Part shown: positions 8,159-17,089 of the stretch, piece by piece
How the letters are laid out: each line of letters opens with the position of its first letter
Numbering within the stretch: position 1 is the stretch's first letter
Assembly: GCF_000756305.1 (NCBI RefSeq)
Contig: NZ_JRFE01000006.1
Coordinates: 139,090-203,089, forward strand
DNA length: 64,000 nt
Reading direction: 5' to 3'
Source of the DNA: Myxosarcina sp. GI1
Lineage (GTDB): Bacteria > Cyanobacteriota > Cyanobacteriia > Cyanobacteriales > Xenococcaceae
Made by a program: the position numbers and the translations under genes
The notes under the pieces: generated by a model
What the model saw: only the letters and a program-made list of their open reading frames with translations
The model's database searches: none
What the model was told of the DNA's origin: nothing

Positions 8159-9199
8159 ATGAGTAAATATGCTCAAGAGCTAAGAAACACTGCCAAAGCA
8201 ATGATGGCTGAAGGTAAAGGTATTTTAGCTATGGATGAGAGTAATGGAACCTGTAACAAGCGATTTAAAAATTTAGATATCGAACCCGTAGAAGAAAATC
8301 GTCGCGCTTACAGAGAGTTATTGATTACCGCTCCAGATTTAGGTAACTATATTAGTGGCGCGATTTTATATGATGAAACAATTCGTCAATCGACCAAAGA
8401 CGGCGTATCCTTTGTTAAAGCCATGCAGGATGCGGGAATAATTCCTGGGATTAAAGTCGATACTGGAGCCAAAGATTTAGCCGCACGACCCAACGAAAAA
8501 GTAACTGAAGGTTTAGACGGACTGCGCGATCGCATTGCTGAATATTATGAAATGGGTGCGCGTTTTGCCAAATGGAGATCTGTAATTACTATTGGTGACG
8601 GTATTCCCAGTGATGGTTGCATTGAAGCTAATGCTCATGGTTTGGCTCGTTATGCCGTTCTCTGTCAAGAAGGCGGTTTAGTACCTATCGTCGAACCAGA
8701 AGTATTGATTAATGGCGACCATACTATTGAAACGTGCTACGAAGTAACCGAAAAAACTCTACATGAGGTATTTCGCCAGCTATACGTGCAGAATGCAGCT
8801 TACGACCAGATGATTTTAAAACCTAGTATGGTTATTTCTGGTGCAGACTGTTCCCAACAGGCTAGCGTAGAAGAAGTAGCATCAGAAACAGTTCGCTGCT
8901 TAATGAACTGCGTACCTGCCTCCGTACCTGGTATTGCTTTCCTATCTGGCGGACAAAGCGAACAGAGAGCTTCGGCACACCTCAATGAAATGAACGCCAA
9001 ATATAGATCTCAGTTCCCCTGGCGCGTTACGTTCTCTTATGCACGCGCAATTCAGCAACCTGCATTAAATTACTGGAAAGGCGAGCAATCTAACGTAGAA
9101 GAAGCACAAAAACGCTTGGTTGAGAGAGCCAAACTAAACAGCGAAGCTAGCAAAGGTAACTACTCTCAAAGCATGGAAAAAGAGCCAGCATTGGTCTAA
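8159..9199 (+). CDS. fda: Fructose-bisphosphate aldolase, class I
   Basis: A 346-residue class I (Schiff-base) aldolase that interconverts fructose 1,6-bisphosphate with dihydroxyacetone phosphate and glyceraldehyde 3-phosphate in glycolysis and the Calvin cycle. Class I marks include GILAMDESNGT near residue 20-30, FAKWRSV with the catalytic Lys, and the Schiff-base Lys in MILKPSMV. GIAFLSGGQSE forms the phosphate-binding loop. Start ATG follows AAAGGAG. A strong terminator follows at 9271-9304, so it is probably a single-gene transcript. Many cyanobacteria carry this enzyme in addition to the class II form. Confidence 0.95.
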   Translation: MSKYAQELRNTAKAMMAEGKGILAMDESNGTCNKRFKNLDIEPVEENRRAYRELLITAPDLGNYISGAILYDETIRQSTKDGVSFVKAMQDAGIIPGIKVDTGAKDLAARPNEKVTEGLDGLRDRIAEYYEMGARFAKWRSVITIGDGIPSDGCIEANAHGLARYAVLCQEGGLVPIVEPEVLINGDHTIETCYEVTEKTLHEVFRQLYVQNAAYDQMILKPSMVISGADCSQQASVEEVASETVRCLMNCVPASVPGIAFLSGGQSEQRASAHLNEMNAKYRSQFPWRVTFSYARAIQQPALNYWKGEQSNVEEAQKRLVERAKLNSEASKGNYSQSMEKEPALV

Positions 9200-9270
9200 A
9201 TTTGTACTGACAATAGGCTCAGTCATAAATTGCAAAGAAGTTATATTTTATTCTTCTCAATCTAAATTTT

Positions 9271-9304
9271 AAAAGAATTCGACTAAGTCGAATTCTTTTT
9301 TTTT
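9271..9304 (+). terminator. Rho-independent terminator after the aldolase gene
   Basis: A perfect 12-base-pair stem, AAAGAATTCGAC (9272-9283) with GTCGAATTCTTT (9287-9298), closes a three-base TAA loop and runs straight into a T-tract ending at 9304. It lies 72 bases past the aldolase stop. Confidence 0.9.
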
Positions 9305-9659
9305 GCATTCTCATGACTATCCTGAGAAGTTTCAACCGAGTTATTTAGAAATACCAAAGTGTATTGTTACTGATAGCTTTTAACACTTTTGTTAAATACA
9401 GGTGTTAAATACAGGCAATATATTTACTGTAAAACTATACTGTATTTGGCTTTATTCACAAAAGCTTTGTGCTTTATATAGCTTTGATATTTTAGTTATT
9501 TCTATAAACCAAACTTTAGCAATTTTTAGTGTTTGCTTGATATAAATGCCCCTAAACTTCATAGAATACACACCTATTTATTCGTAGATATATTTAAACT
9601 TTAGTTGTTGAATAAAAAACAAAACAAATATACTCAAATATACTTAAGGGATAAATACT
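9305..9659. other. AT-rich upstream region of the RTX gene
   Basis: About 355 bases without coding potential, presumed promoter region of the calcium-binding repeat gene. A short direct repeat, GTTAAATACAGG, occurs twice around 9393-9415. No operator or promoter can be assigned with confidence. Confidence 0.35.
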
Positions 9660-10418
9660 ATGACTACTACTAATATTAATGGAACTATTAACAGCGAATT
9701 AATTCAAGGTGATAATTTTCATAACACCATTTATAGCGGTAATGGTAATGACACAGTTATTGGCGGCAATGGTCATGACTTTCTCAATGGAGAAAAAGGC
9801 CATGACGATCTTGATAGTGGTAATGGGAAAGATACTCTTTATGGCGGCAGCGGTCGCGACAATCTAGATAGCGGCAATGGAAAAGACATTCTTTGTGGTG
9901 AAACTCACAATGACATCCTCAATAGTGGTAATGGAAAAGATGCTCTCTATGGTGGAGCTGCCAACGATCTTCTAGAAGGTGATAACGGTAAAGATATTCT
10001 CGATGGTGGTTTTGGTCTCGACACACTAAAAGGTGGACGAGGCAATGACATTCTTTATGGTGGAGCAAACGATGACTTACTAGAAGGTGGACAAGGCAAT
10101 GACACTCTTTATGGTGGCTCGAACAATGACACTCTTTATGGTGGTTGGAATAATGATGAACTTTGGGGCGGTAGAGGAGCTGATACTTTTGTCTATAATG
10201 ACCGAGGTGAAGGAGTTGATGTAATTAAAGACTTTAATCGTTACGAAGGAGATAAGATCGAAATTGTCACTGATACTTTTGGAGCTTCTGACCTCCAAGA
10301 CTTCCATTATGATACCAACACTGGAGCTTTGTCATACGATGGAACTCAACTTGCTACTTTACAGTTAGAGAGTATGCCTGGCAATTTCAATCTCAATACA
10401 GATATCGTCTTTGTTTAA
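9660..10418 (+). CDS. RTX / hemolysin-type calcium-binding repeat protein
   Basis: A 252-residue protein built almost wholly of nonapeptide repeats of the GGxGxDxLx type, for example GNGNDTVIGGNGHDFLNG and GGQGNDTLYGG, from about residue 25 to 175. They would fold into a calcium-stabilised parallel beta roll. The C-terminal block (GADTFVYNDRGEGVDVIKDF, then KIEIV) is the usual cap and type I secretion signal region. There is no N-terminal signal peptide, consistent with export by a type I system, but no such exporter lies nearby. No catalytic domain is present, so it may be a surface or matrix protein. The repeats alternate DSGNGKD and YGGxxND units, suggesting internal duplication. Confidence 0.9.
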   Translation: MTTTNINGTINSELIQGDNFHNTIYSGNGNDTVIGGNGHDFLNGEKGHDDLDSGNGKDTLYGGSGRDNLDSGNGKDILCGETHNDILNSGNGKDALYGGAANDLLEGDNGKDILDGGFGLDTLKGGRGNDILYGGANDDLLEGGQGNDTLYGGSNNDTLYGGWNNDELWGGRGADTFVYNDRGEGVDVIKDFNRYEGDKIEIVTDTFGASDLQDFHYDTNTGALSYDGTQLATLQLESMPGNFNLNTDIVFV

Positions 10419-10477
10419 GAATCTGGCATTGCTAAATTTGTAACGATTTCGAGCTAATTTTAAATAGTTTGCACCCA

Positions 10478-10510
10478 GACAGGAGAGATATTATCGGTAT
10501 CTCTCTTGTC
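10478..10510 (+). terminator. Stem-loop after the RTX gene
   Basis: GACAGGAGAGATA (10478-10490) pairs with TATCTCTCTTGTC (10498-10510) in a 13-base-pair stem with one G-T pair and a seven-base loop. No U-tract follows on either strand, so termination is likely but not certain. It separates the convergent RTX and leuB genes. Confidence 0.45.
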
Positions 10511-10583
10511 TAGAAGAATACTCAATCTATATAGAATTGCATATTTGCCAAAAAAGTTTTAATAGCGATCGCGCCTAATAACC

Positions 10584-11672
10584 TTACTCCTCTAACACTT
10601 TAATTAAAGCTTCTCCCATACCTTTACAGCCAACATCAGTCATGCCAGAAGACATAATATCTCCCGTACGATAGCCTAAATCTAATACTTTAGTTACGGC
10701 AGTTGCAATTTTGTTGGCGGCTTGAGGTTGGTTTAAACCATAACGCAACATCATTGCCACACTTAGAACCTGCGCTAGAGGATTGGCTTTATCCTGTCCT
10801 GCTATGTCTGGTGCCGAACCGTGGACGGGTTCAAAAACTCCAGGGCTACCAGCCTCGCCCAAGCTAGCAGAAGGCAACATCCCAATACTGCCAGTCAACA
10901 TCGCTGCCGCATCGGAGAGAATATCGCCAAATAAATTACCCGTGACAATGGTATCGAACTGTTTGGGAGCGCGAACTAACTGCATTGCCGCATTGTCTAC
11001 GTACAAATGACTTAGTTCGACATTGGGATAGTTAGTTGCCATTGCCTCGATGCGATCGCGCCATAGTTGCGAAACGTCGAGAACGTTAGCTTTGTCTACC
11101 GAACAAAGCCTACCTTTACGCTTTTGAGCGGTTTCAAAACCAACTTTAGCAATGCGATCGATTTCGCTAGCGGTATACGCCATCGTATTTACGCCGCGTT
11201 GTTCTCCCGTCTCCGTCTCAAAAATTCCTTTGGGCTTGCCGAAATAAACACCACCAGTTAGTTCGCGCACCACCATAATGTCTACCCCTTCGACTACTTC
11301 TTTTTTCAGACTAGAAGCGTCAATTAGCTGGGGTAAGATAGTTGCGGGTCTGAGGTTGGCAAATAAACCCAAACCCGATCGCAAACCTAATAAACCCGTT
11401 TCGGGGCGTTGCGATCGCGGTAAGTTATCCCACTTGTAGCCGCCAATTGCCGCCAACAACACCGCATCGCTACGGCGACAAGCTTCTAAAGTTTCGGCTG
11501 GCAGAGGTTCTCCTGTTTCATCTATTGCCGCACCACCAATCAAAGCAGATTCAAAAGTAAACTCAAGCTGGTGTTGTTTGCCCACTAGCTCTAGCACATC
11601 TACCGCCACCGCCATAATTTCCGAACCGATGCCATCGCCAGGAAGTAAGGTAATGCGGTATTGCTCGATCAT
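10584..11672 (-). CDS. leuB: 3-isopropylmalate dehydrogenase
   Basis: A 362-residue member of the isocitrate/isopropylmalate dehydrogenase family that oxidatively decarboxylates 3-isopropylmalate in leucine synthesis. The N terminus [14 protein letters not shown], the LLAAIGG segment, the substrate-binding [11 protein letters not shown], and the NAD-binding [13 protein letters not shown] are all present. The Leu-containing loop ([17 protein letters not shown]) favours isopropylmalate over isocitrate. Length is standard. It stands alone; the other leu genes are not in this window. Confidence 0.96.
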   Translation of the reverse strand: MIEQYRITLLPGDGIGSEIMAVAVDVLELVGKQHQLEFTFESALIGGAAIDETGEPLPAETLEACRRSDAVLLAAIGGYKWDNLPRSQRPETGLLGLRSGLGLFANLRPATILPQLIDASSLKKEVVEGVDIMVVRELTGGVYFGKPKGIFETETGEQRGVNTMAYTASEIDRIAKVGFETAQKRKGRLCSVDKANVLDVSQLWRDRIEAMATNYPNVELSHLYVDNAAMQLVRAPKQFDTIVTGNLFGDILSDAAAMLTGSIGMLPSASLGEAGSPGVFEPVHGSAPDIAGQDKANPLAQVLSVAMMLRYGLNQPQAANKIATAVTKVLDLGYRTGDIMSSGMTDVGCKGMGEALIKVLEE

Positions 11673-11916
11673 AATCTTAATTTTAGTTCTGCGAACGGTA
11701 GAAAAGACAATGGGATCTAATTTACCATTTAATGACAGAGTTGATTAAGATCTAACGATGAACGACAGAAAAATATCAAGCAACCGAGTTTTTAGACAAT
11801 GGAGTTTGTTTCTAAAATTTTCTTGCTACTAAATTTAAGCGGTATAGCAGCGATCGCTTTTAAAAAATACAACAATCTTTGTTCGCCCAATAGTCCAAAT
11901 TATTTTTTTTTACTTA

Positions 11917-12531
11917 ATGAAACATAGTAGCAAGCGAATTGCTTATACCACCTATACAATTATCGGACTCAATTTATTTTTATATGCTTTAGAAATTCGT
12001 CTGGGAGGTAGCACCGATATTGCTACATTAGAAAGATTAGGGGCGTTGATTCCCGAACGGGTTGAAGCTGGCGAATGGTGGCGATTGATTGGAGCTAATT
12101 TTCTACATTATGGTTCGCTGCATTTAGCCACCAATATGTTGGCTCTTTATTTTATCGGGCGTTTGGTGGAGTTTAATTTGGGAGCGCGCTTTTATTTAAT
12201 AGTTTATTTAGCTAGCGGTATCGGTTCGATGCTGACATTTTCGTGGCTGGCATTAAAAACGGGTATCAATAATGTTTTTTTAGTTGGAGCTTCTGCGGCA
12301 ATAATGGGTTTAATTGGCGCAATATTAGCTATTTCTCTACAGCTTTGGTTCAACAATAAAAGTTCTTTAAATACTAGAAGACTGAGGCAAGTTATTATTA
12401 TTATTCTGGTTCAATTTATTTTTGATAATTTAATTCCTCAAGTTAGTTTTCAAAGTCATTTATTTGGTTTAATTATTGGTTTTTTGGTAAGCAGTTTTTT
12501 ATTACTGTTGAGATTAAAAATGCAAAATTAA
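11917..12531 (+). CDS. Rhomboid family intramembrane serine protease
   Basis: A 204-residue polytopic membrane protein. The HxxxN motif of helix 2 is HLATN, the nucleophile is Ser126 in VGASAAIMG, and the partner is His181 in FQSHLFGLIIG. Together these are the rhomboid catalytic dyad. About six hydrophobic helices are visible. GEWWRLIGANFLHYG is the usual loop before helix 2. The Gly after the catalytic Ser in the common GxSG is Ala here, which occurs in some active members. The substrate is unknown. Start ATG 11917 follows a weak ribosome binding context. Confidence 0.9.
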   Translation: MKHSSKRIAYTTYTIIGLNLFLYALEIRLGGSTDIATLERLGALIPERVEAGEWWRLIGANFLHYGSLHLATNMLALYFIGRLVEFNLGARFYLIVYLASGIGSMLTFSWLALKTGINNVFLVGASAAIMGLIGAILAISLQLWFNNKSSLNTRRLRQVIIIILVQFIFDNLIPQVSFQSHLFGLIIGFLVSSFLLLLRLKMQN

Positions 12532-12582
12532 ATTTAGCGATGGGCAAAGTCGATCGCTAGTAACCTACTGATTCATTCGATG

Positions 12583-12718
12583 GCAATACCTAATATTTGC
12601 TTGGCATATTTGTCTGATGGTTTTTTGGCTTCTAGGGAAAAGTATTCTCCCTGTCACCGACTCTCCGTGTTTACCTGTTAACCTTAATTATTTAATGTTC
12701 GTGCAATACCTAATATTT
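12583..12718. repeat. Short direct repeat bracketing the end of ppk2
   Basis: The 16-mer GCAATACCTAATATTT occurs at 12583-12598 and again at 12703-12718, where it includes the ppk2 stop codon. On the minus strand the outer copy could read NMPSKY plus stop, echoing the real C terminus VPAKY plus stop. This suggests a vestigial partial duplication of the gene end. Confidence 0.35.
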
Positions 12719-13555
12719 AGCTGGTACAAATTTTTGTACTTCCATCGGCGGGCGATTGTATTCTAGCTTATGTTCTTGCGGTGGTAGCTCAAATGGTTTT
12801 GGTAAGATGTCTTGATAGGGTATCTGACTTAAAAGATGACTGATGCAGTTAAGACGCGCTCGCTTTTTATCATCTGCTTCTACTACATACCAGGGCGATT
12901 CGGGGATATCGGTAGCGGCAAACATATCATCTTTAGCTCTAGAATATTCCAGCCATTTTTCCCGCGATTTTAAATCCATCGGGCTAAATTTCCAGCGTTT
13001 GAGGGGATTGTTAATTCTTTCTTGAAAACGTTTTTCTTGTTCTTTATCGCTAACAGAAAACCAGTATTTAATTAAGATAATACCCGATCGCTGGATCATC
13101 AACTCGAACTGAGGACAGGAGCGTAAAAAATCATTATATTCTTCATAGGTGCAAAAACCCATTACTCTTTCTACCCCCGCCCGATTGTACCAACTGCGAT
13201 CGAACAGCATAATTTCTCCTGCGGCTGGTAGATGTGCCACGTATCTTTGAAAATACCATTGGGTTTTTTCGCGATCGCTTGGCGTTCCCAAGGCTACTGT
13301 TTTACAAATACGAGGATTGAGACATTCACTAATACGCTTGATCGCGCCTCCTTTACCCGCCGCGTCTCTACCCTCAAAAATAACTACTACTTTTAAACCT
13401 TTTTGCTTTACCCATTCTTGCAGTTTAACTAACTCTATCTGTAGCTTGGCTAGTTCTTCCTGGTATACTGATTTTTTTAGTTTTTTTTGCTTATTATTTT
13501 TTTTGTGTCCGTTGGCAATATCTTCTTGCATAGTGCTTTGGTTCGCGAGCGACAA
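12710..13555 (-). CDS. ppk2: Polyphosphate kinase 2
   Basis: A 281-residue single-domain PPK2, a P-loop kinase that transfers phosphate between polyphosphate and nucleotides. Walker A is GRDAAGKGGAIKR at about residue 62-74. The Walker B and lid parts are LFDRSWYNRAGVERVMGF and KRWKFSPMDLKSREKW. A Lys-rich N-terminal tail of about 30 residues (HKKNNKQKKLKK) precedes the domain. One-domain forms mostly phosphorylate nucleoside diphosphates; which nucleotide is used cannot be told here. The gene appears to stand alone. Confidence 0.93.
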   Translation of the reverse strand: MSLANQSTMQEDIANGHKKNNKQKKLKKSVYQEELAKLQIELVKLQEWVKQKGLKVVVIFEGRDAAGKGGAIKRISECLNPRICKTVALGTPSDREKTQWYFQRYVAHLPAAGEIMLFDRSWYNRAGVERVMGFCTYEEYNDFLRSCPQFELMIQRSGIILIKYWFSVSDKEQEKRFQERINNPLKRWKFSPMDLKSREKWLEYSRAKDDMFAATDIPESPWYVVEADDKKRARLNCISHLLSQIPYQDILPKPFELPPQEHKLEYNRPPMEVQKFVPAKY

Positions 13556-13588
13556 CTCAAGGTTTTAATAATTATAAAACTGTATCTT

Positions 13589-13783
13589 TTAGTTTTTATT
13601 GATTTTATTAAGTTTCTGATATTTAGGAATTTCTTCAGCAGGGATGATTTTAACTTTTCCTTCCTCGTCGCTAATGGCAATAGATTCACCTCTTTGGCGA
13701 TGTCTTTCTATTGCTTTATCTACCGCCTGTTGTATTAAACCATTTAATCGCTTTGATAATTTTTTATCTGTCTGAATCTTCAT
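13589..13783 (-). CDS. Small protein partner of the zeta-toxin-like gene, possible antitoxin
   Basis: A 64-residue intact frame. Its N-terminal two-thirds is helical and charged (KKLSKRLNGLIQQAVDKAIERHR), followed by a short strand region (GKVKIIPAEEIPKY). The start ATG (13781-13783) lies inside the last codons of the upstream zeta-like gene, overlapping it by about 20 bases, the usual sign of translational coupling in toxin-antitoxin pairs. I recall small genes of this kind next to cyanobacterial zeta-like genes, but I cannot prove antitoxin function. The upstream partner is broken, so this gene is either an orphan antitoxin or has another role. Confidence 0.6.
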   Translation of the reverse strand: MKIQTDKKLSKRLNGLIQQAVDKAIERHRQRGESIAISDEEGKVKIIPAEEIPKYQKLNKINKN

Positions 13784-14400
13784 AGATTTGATTTATTTGC
13801 TGCCAAATTTTTGGTCGATAAATTATAGCAGAGCTATTAAAAGTTTTTTCTGCTACGGCTTCTCTCGATGGCTTAGTATTATCATAAACTATCCAATAAT
13901 CAGCAAGCTCGCTGTATATATAGTTCCAGAAAGTTTATTCTACCCCGCTCGTAGCGACGACGGATTGTATTTTCAGGAATATTATGTCCGCCGCTTGCTA
14001 CTCTTAAGGCAACTCTATTAACATCTAGTTCGACACTGTTCAGCCAGACTTAAATAAGGTTAACTAAATAACCTTGAGCTTTGCACTGTTTTAGAAAGTG
14101 AGCAAAGCGGTGCGACCCCGCGCCGCCGTTAGGCGCAAGGGAACGCGCACCAAGAGAGCTGCGGGCTGCTAAAGTTGTCTCAAAGGCAAAATCTGCTTGT
14201 TGTCGGGCTAAAGTTTTTAGCCGTTCTAGCATAATTCTACTAGCTGAGATGGCAACTGCATCGGGTTCGTCAGGATTTAATTGGGCAGCGATGATGTCAG
14301 CGTTGACAAATTCTATATTGCCAGTTTGAGGGAAAATGTTTAAAGCAAAAGTCGTTTTCCCCGAACCATTACAGCCCCCAATTACATAAATTTCGGGCAT
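13764..14400 (-). pseudogene. Zeta-toxin-like P-loop kinase, disrupted by insertion, nonsense codon and frameshift
   Basis: The N terminus is intact: MPEIYVIGGCNGSGKTTFAL with a Walker A at residues 8-17, then a D-N-x-D type segment and FETTLAAR. Three lesions follow. First, 51 GC-rich bases at 14107-14157 are inserted in frame between AARS and FAHF. Second, a TAA stop follows VNLI near 14050, after which the same frame continues as VWLNSVELDVNRVALRVASGGHNIP. Third, a short TA-repeat expansion near 13930 shifts the frame before ADYWIVYDN. The true C terminus (IIYRPKIWQQINQIYEDSDR) ends at 13764. The family comprises zeta toxins and related nucleoside or UDP-sugar kinases. Confidence 0.75.
14107..14157. 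repeat. 51-bp GC-rich in-frame insertion inside the zeta-like gene
   Basis: On the minus strand it encodes SLGARSLAPNGGAGSHR between the conserved words AARS and FAHFLKQCKAQGY. Removing exactly 51 bases restores a normal zeta-like sequence. It is rich in G and C and in CGCG words, unlike its surroundings, and shares GCAAGGG and CGCG elements with 5101-5162. It looks like a small dispersed palindromic repeat that tolerates insertion in coding sequence. Confidence 0.55.
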
Positions 14401-14428
14401 TGTTGATGCTAGCTTGCTTTGAGTAGAT

Positions 14429-15655
14429 TTATTCTACACCTTCTAAGCGATCGCTGTGTTGTAAAGCTGCGGCAATCTCATCGACGACTAAATCTTTGTT
14501 TTCATAGAGCATTACTAGATGATCTTTAGCTCTAGTTATTGCCGTGTATAGTCCCGCTTTGGCTTCAAAGTCAACTTCAGCATCGGGTGCGTATTGAGTC
14601 AAGCTATCGACACCTGCAATAATAACCGCGTCAAATTCAACACCTTTTAAGGCATTCCAAGAATCGACAATTATATATGGGCGATCGACTACATTACCTT
14701 CTCTATCCTGAGAAGTTCTTGGTGCGTGATGATCGATATTTAAAGCAGCTAATTCGCGACTAATTTCTTGTTTTAAATCTTTGTTTTGAGGATGAACTAA
14801 GATGCCAATTGAAGATTCTGAATGAGTATTTAAAGCGTCTCGCACCTCGTAAGCGATTTTATTGGGCATATCTTCGTAATACACTTCTAATAGTAGCGGT
14901 TCGATACCAGAACTACGCGTCAGTTTTTTCTTAGGTTCGATAATGCTACCAATACTGGGAGTTTTGATTACTTTGCCACTCTCATCTCGTTCGCGCTTTT
15001 CTACGTTCATATCTGCAGCAAATAAAGCAGGTTCGATAAACTGCCAGGCTAACTCTAAAATCTCTGGCGAGTTACGGTAATTGACATCAAAGACTTGCGA
15101 TCGCCCACCAGGGATATTAATGCCCAAACTTTTCCAAGTCCAGTTAGATTTACGGCGATGAGGCTGACCGTAAACTGATTGGGTGTTGTCGTAAACTATA
15201 AACAAAGCTTCGGTTTTAGGATCTAATACTTCTGTAAGGGCTAAAAACCATTCATCATAAAAGTCTTGAGCTTCATCAATTAAAATTGCCTGATACTGGC
15301 GATCGCATTTTTTAGCCAGACGCACTACTTCATCTAAATCGTAATCGTAGCGGTACTTTAATTTTTGATATGCCCATTGATGAAAGGTTTTGCATTCGAC
15401 GCTGACATTCGCTGCCTGGAAATTAGCCTTAAGCCACTCTTTCATGAAGCGGTTGTAGCTCAAAACTAAAAGATCGTCAAAGTCTTCTAAAAGCTTTTGT
15501 ACTCGATTACGCAACACTAATGATTTACCAGAACCAGCAACGCCGCGAACTATTGCTGCACCTTTAGAACGCAAGTTTTTAGCTTTATTTTGTTCGTTAT
15601 CTAATTCTGCTACGGTTAAACGCCGATCTATACTTTGCTCGAAATTAATCCACAT
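14429..15655 (-). CDS. Compact UvrD/Rep-like superfamily 1 helicase
   Basis: A 408-residue SF1 ATPase with a condensed core. Walker A is RGVAGSGKS at residues 37-45, the Walker B/motif II is AILIDEAQDFYDEW, motif III-like is YDNTQSVYG, and the C-terminal motifs are KGVEFDAVIIAGVD and LYTAITRAKDHLVML (motifs V and VI). It is far shorter than UvrD or Rep (about 700 residues) because the 1B and 2B accessory domains are reduced. Related short proteins are annotated as DNA helicases or as nuclease/helicase accessory factors. Its role is unknown. It is transcribed towards the zeta-like gene, 28 bases apart, and could be in one unit with it. Confidence 0.82.
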   Translation of the reverse strand: MWINFEQSIDRRLTVAELDNEQNKAKNLRSKGAAIVRGVAGSGKSLVLRNRVQKLLEDFDDLLVLSYNRFMKEWLKANFQAANVSVECKTFHQWAYQKLKYRYDYDLDEVVRLAKKCDRQYQAILIDEAQDFYDEWFLALTEVLDPKTEALFIVYDNTQSVYGQPHRRKSNWTWKSLGINIPGGRSQVFDVNYRNSPEILELAWQFIEPALFAADMNVEKRERDESGKVIKTPSIGSIIEPKKKLTRSSGIEPLLLEVYYEDMPNKIAYEVRDALNTHSESSIGILVHPQNKDLKQEISRELAALNIDHHAPRTSQDREGNVVDRPYIIVDSWNALKGVEFDAVIIAGVDSLTQYAPDAEVDFEAKAGLYTAITRAKDHLVMLYENKDLVVDEIAAALQHSDRLEGVE

Positions 15656-15801
15656 TTGATAAATTATTAGAATGCTTATTTTAAAATCCTAAGCTGAAAC
15701 TTTCTTCCCGTCACTAGCTAAAACTACCGAGACAGCTAACGCGATCGCAACTATAACTTGAATAGTCGCTCTGTGCCAAGTTAACTCTAAGCTCAGCTAA
15801 T

Positions 15802-15845
15802 AAGAAAAAGCGGTAAGTATTTTTATGTTTAGAACTTACCGCTTT
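15802..15845 (-). terminator. Rho-independent terminator of the HtrA-type protease gene
   Basis: Reading the minus strand, AAAGCGGTAAGT (15834-15845) pairs with ACTTACCGCTTT (15807-15818), a perfect 12-base-pair stem around a loop of about 15 bases. It is followed by TTCTTATT. It lies 30 bases past the stop of the protease gene at 15875. Confidence 0.85.
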
Positions 15846-15874
15846 AGTGGTGTGAGGAAAAACTAAATTGTCGA

Positions 15875-17089
15875 TTATCTTTTGGCAGTTTGTGGCACTG
15901 GTAAAACACCAACTTCAACTTCAAGATTTACCTGTTTGCCATCGCGTGTTATTTGAAGTGGTAATTCATTACCTACTTTAGTTTGCCGTACAGCCTGTTG
16001 AATTTCTTCAGCTTTAGATACTGCTTCGTCATCAATTTTTTGAATTACATCGCCAGCTTGTAAACCAGCCTTATCCGCAGGAGAGTCGGGAACTACATTG
16101 ACAATTACAATACCTTCGTCTTCTGTTAGCTGCCATTTTTCGTTATTAGCTTTGAGTTGGTCTTTTAACTCTGGGGTAATTGCCGTCATTTGAATACCCA
16201 AATAAGGGTGGTCTACTTTACCTTTGGCAATTAGTTCTTCAGCAATATCTCTAGCTGCATCGATGGGGATAGCAAAACCAATTCCCTGCGCTCCTTGGAT
16301 AATAGCGGTATTGATGCCAATTACTTGTCCATTAGCGTTAAGTAAAGGACCTCCAGAGTTACCAGGATTAATCGCCGCATCAGTTTGAATAAAACTGACT
16401 CGCTTGTCGGCTATACCAACTTGAGAACTGCTTCTACCAGTAGCACTGACAATACCCGTAGTTACGGTATTATCCAAACCCAAAGGGTTGCCTATGGCGA
16501 TCGCATATTCTCCTGGCTGTAACTGTTCGCTGTCGGCAAAAGCAACTTCTGGTAAATCTTCAGCTTCGATTTTTATGACTCCCACATCGGTTAGAGGATC
16601 TGTTCCCATTACTTTGCCTTCATAGCTGCGACCATCTTTGAGGGTTACTTTAACCTCATCGCTACCTTCAACTACATGAGCGTTGGTAAGAATTAAACCA
16701 TCGGAACTTACTACAAAACCCGATCCCATTCCTCTTTGAATTTGTTCGTTGGGAATATCGGGCATCTGAGAACCGAAGAATTGACGAAAAAATGGATCGT
16801 CAAACATTGCAGGTACGTTAGTAGATACCTTGCGCGAGGCATCGATACGCACTACCGAATCACCTACTTTATTAACTACATCGCTTACGTAATTTTGGGG
16901 TAGATTAACTGCTGTTTTAGTTACTTCTGTTGTTGAGTTTTTTTGATTGGTTACGGTTTCACTATCAGAATTTTGAGCAAAGCTTTGAGGACTATTTATT
17001 AGATAGTTGCCACCGAGGGCAATACCACCACTAAGTAAAATTAAAGATAAAGAAGTAGTTGCTTTTTTCCAGATTTTTGATTGTCGCAT
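15875..17089 (-). CDS. hhoA: HtrA/DegP-type trypsin-like serine protease with one PDZ domain
   Basis: A 404-residue periplasmic or lumenal quality-control protease. The N terminus has a hydrophobic signal segment (about residues 11-28) ending SFAQ. The catalytic triad is His138 in LTNAHVVEG, Asp168 in PLTDVG, and Ser245 in NPGNSGGPL. One PDZ domain follows at about residues 290-395 (VPDSPADKAGLQAGDVIQK). A single PDZ matches the cyanobacterial HtrA/HhoA/HhoB trio. Which of the three this is cannot be told with certainty, so the symbol is tentative. It is a single-gene unit with its own terminator. Confidence 0.92.
   Translation of the reverse strand: MRQSKIWKKATTSLSLILLSGGIALGGNYLINSPQSFAQNSDSETVTNQKNSTTEVTKTAVNLPQNYVSDVVNKVGDSVVRIDASRKVSTNVPAMFDDPFFRQFFGSQMPDIPNEQIQRGMGSGFVVSSDGLILTNAHVVEGSDEVKVTLKDGRSYEGKVMGTDPLTDVGVIKIEAEDLPEVAFADSEQLQPGEYAIAIGNPLGLDNTVTTGIVSATGRSSSQVGIADKRVSFIQTDAAINPGNSGGPLLNANGQVIGINTAIIQGAQGIGFAIPIDAARDIAEELIAKGKVDHPYLGIQMTAITPELKDQLKANNEKWQLTEDEGIVIVNVVPDSPADKAGLQAGDVIQKIDDEAVSKAEEIQQAVRQTKVGNELPLQITRDGKQVNLEVEVGVLPVPQTAKR

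Noticed and set aside
9660-10200. Repeated DNA in the RTX gene considered as a CRISPR or minisatellite array
   Set aside because: The repeats are protein-level calcium-binding nonapeptides with varied DNA; there are no uniform spacers.
11799-11927. 42-codon plus-strand frame with one hydrophobic helix overlapping the rhomboid start
   Set aside because: No ribosome binding site, low-complexity end of Phe/Leu, and likely just the AT-rich rhomboid promoter region.
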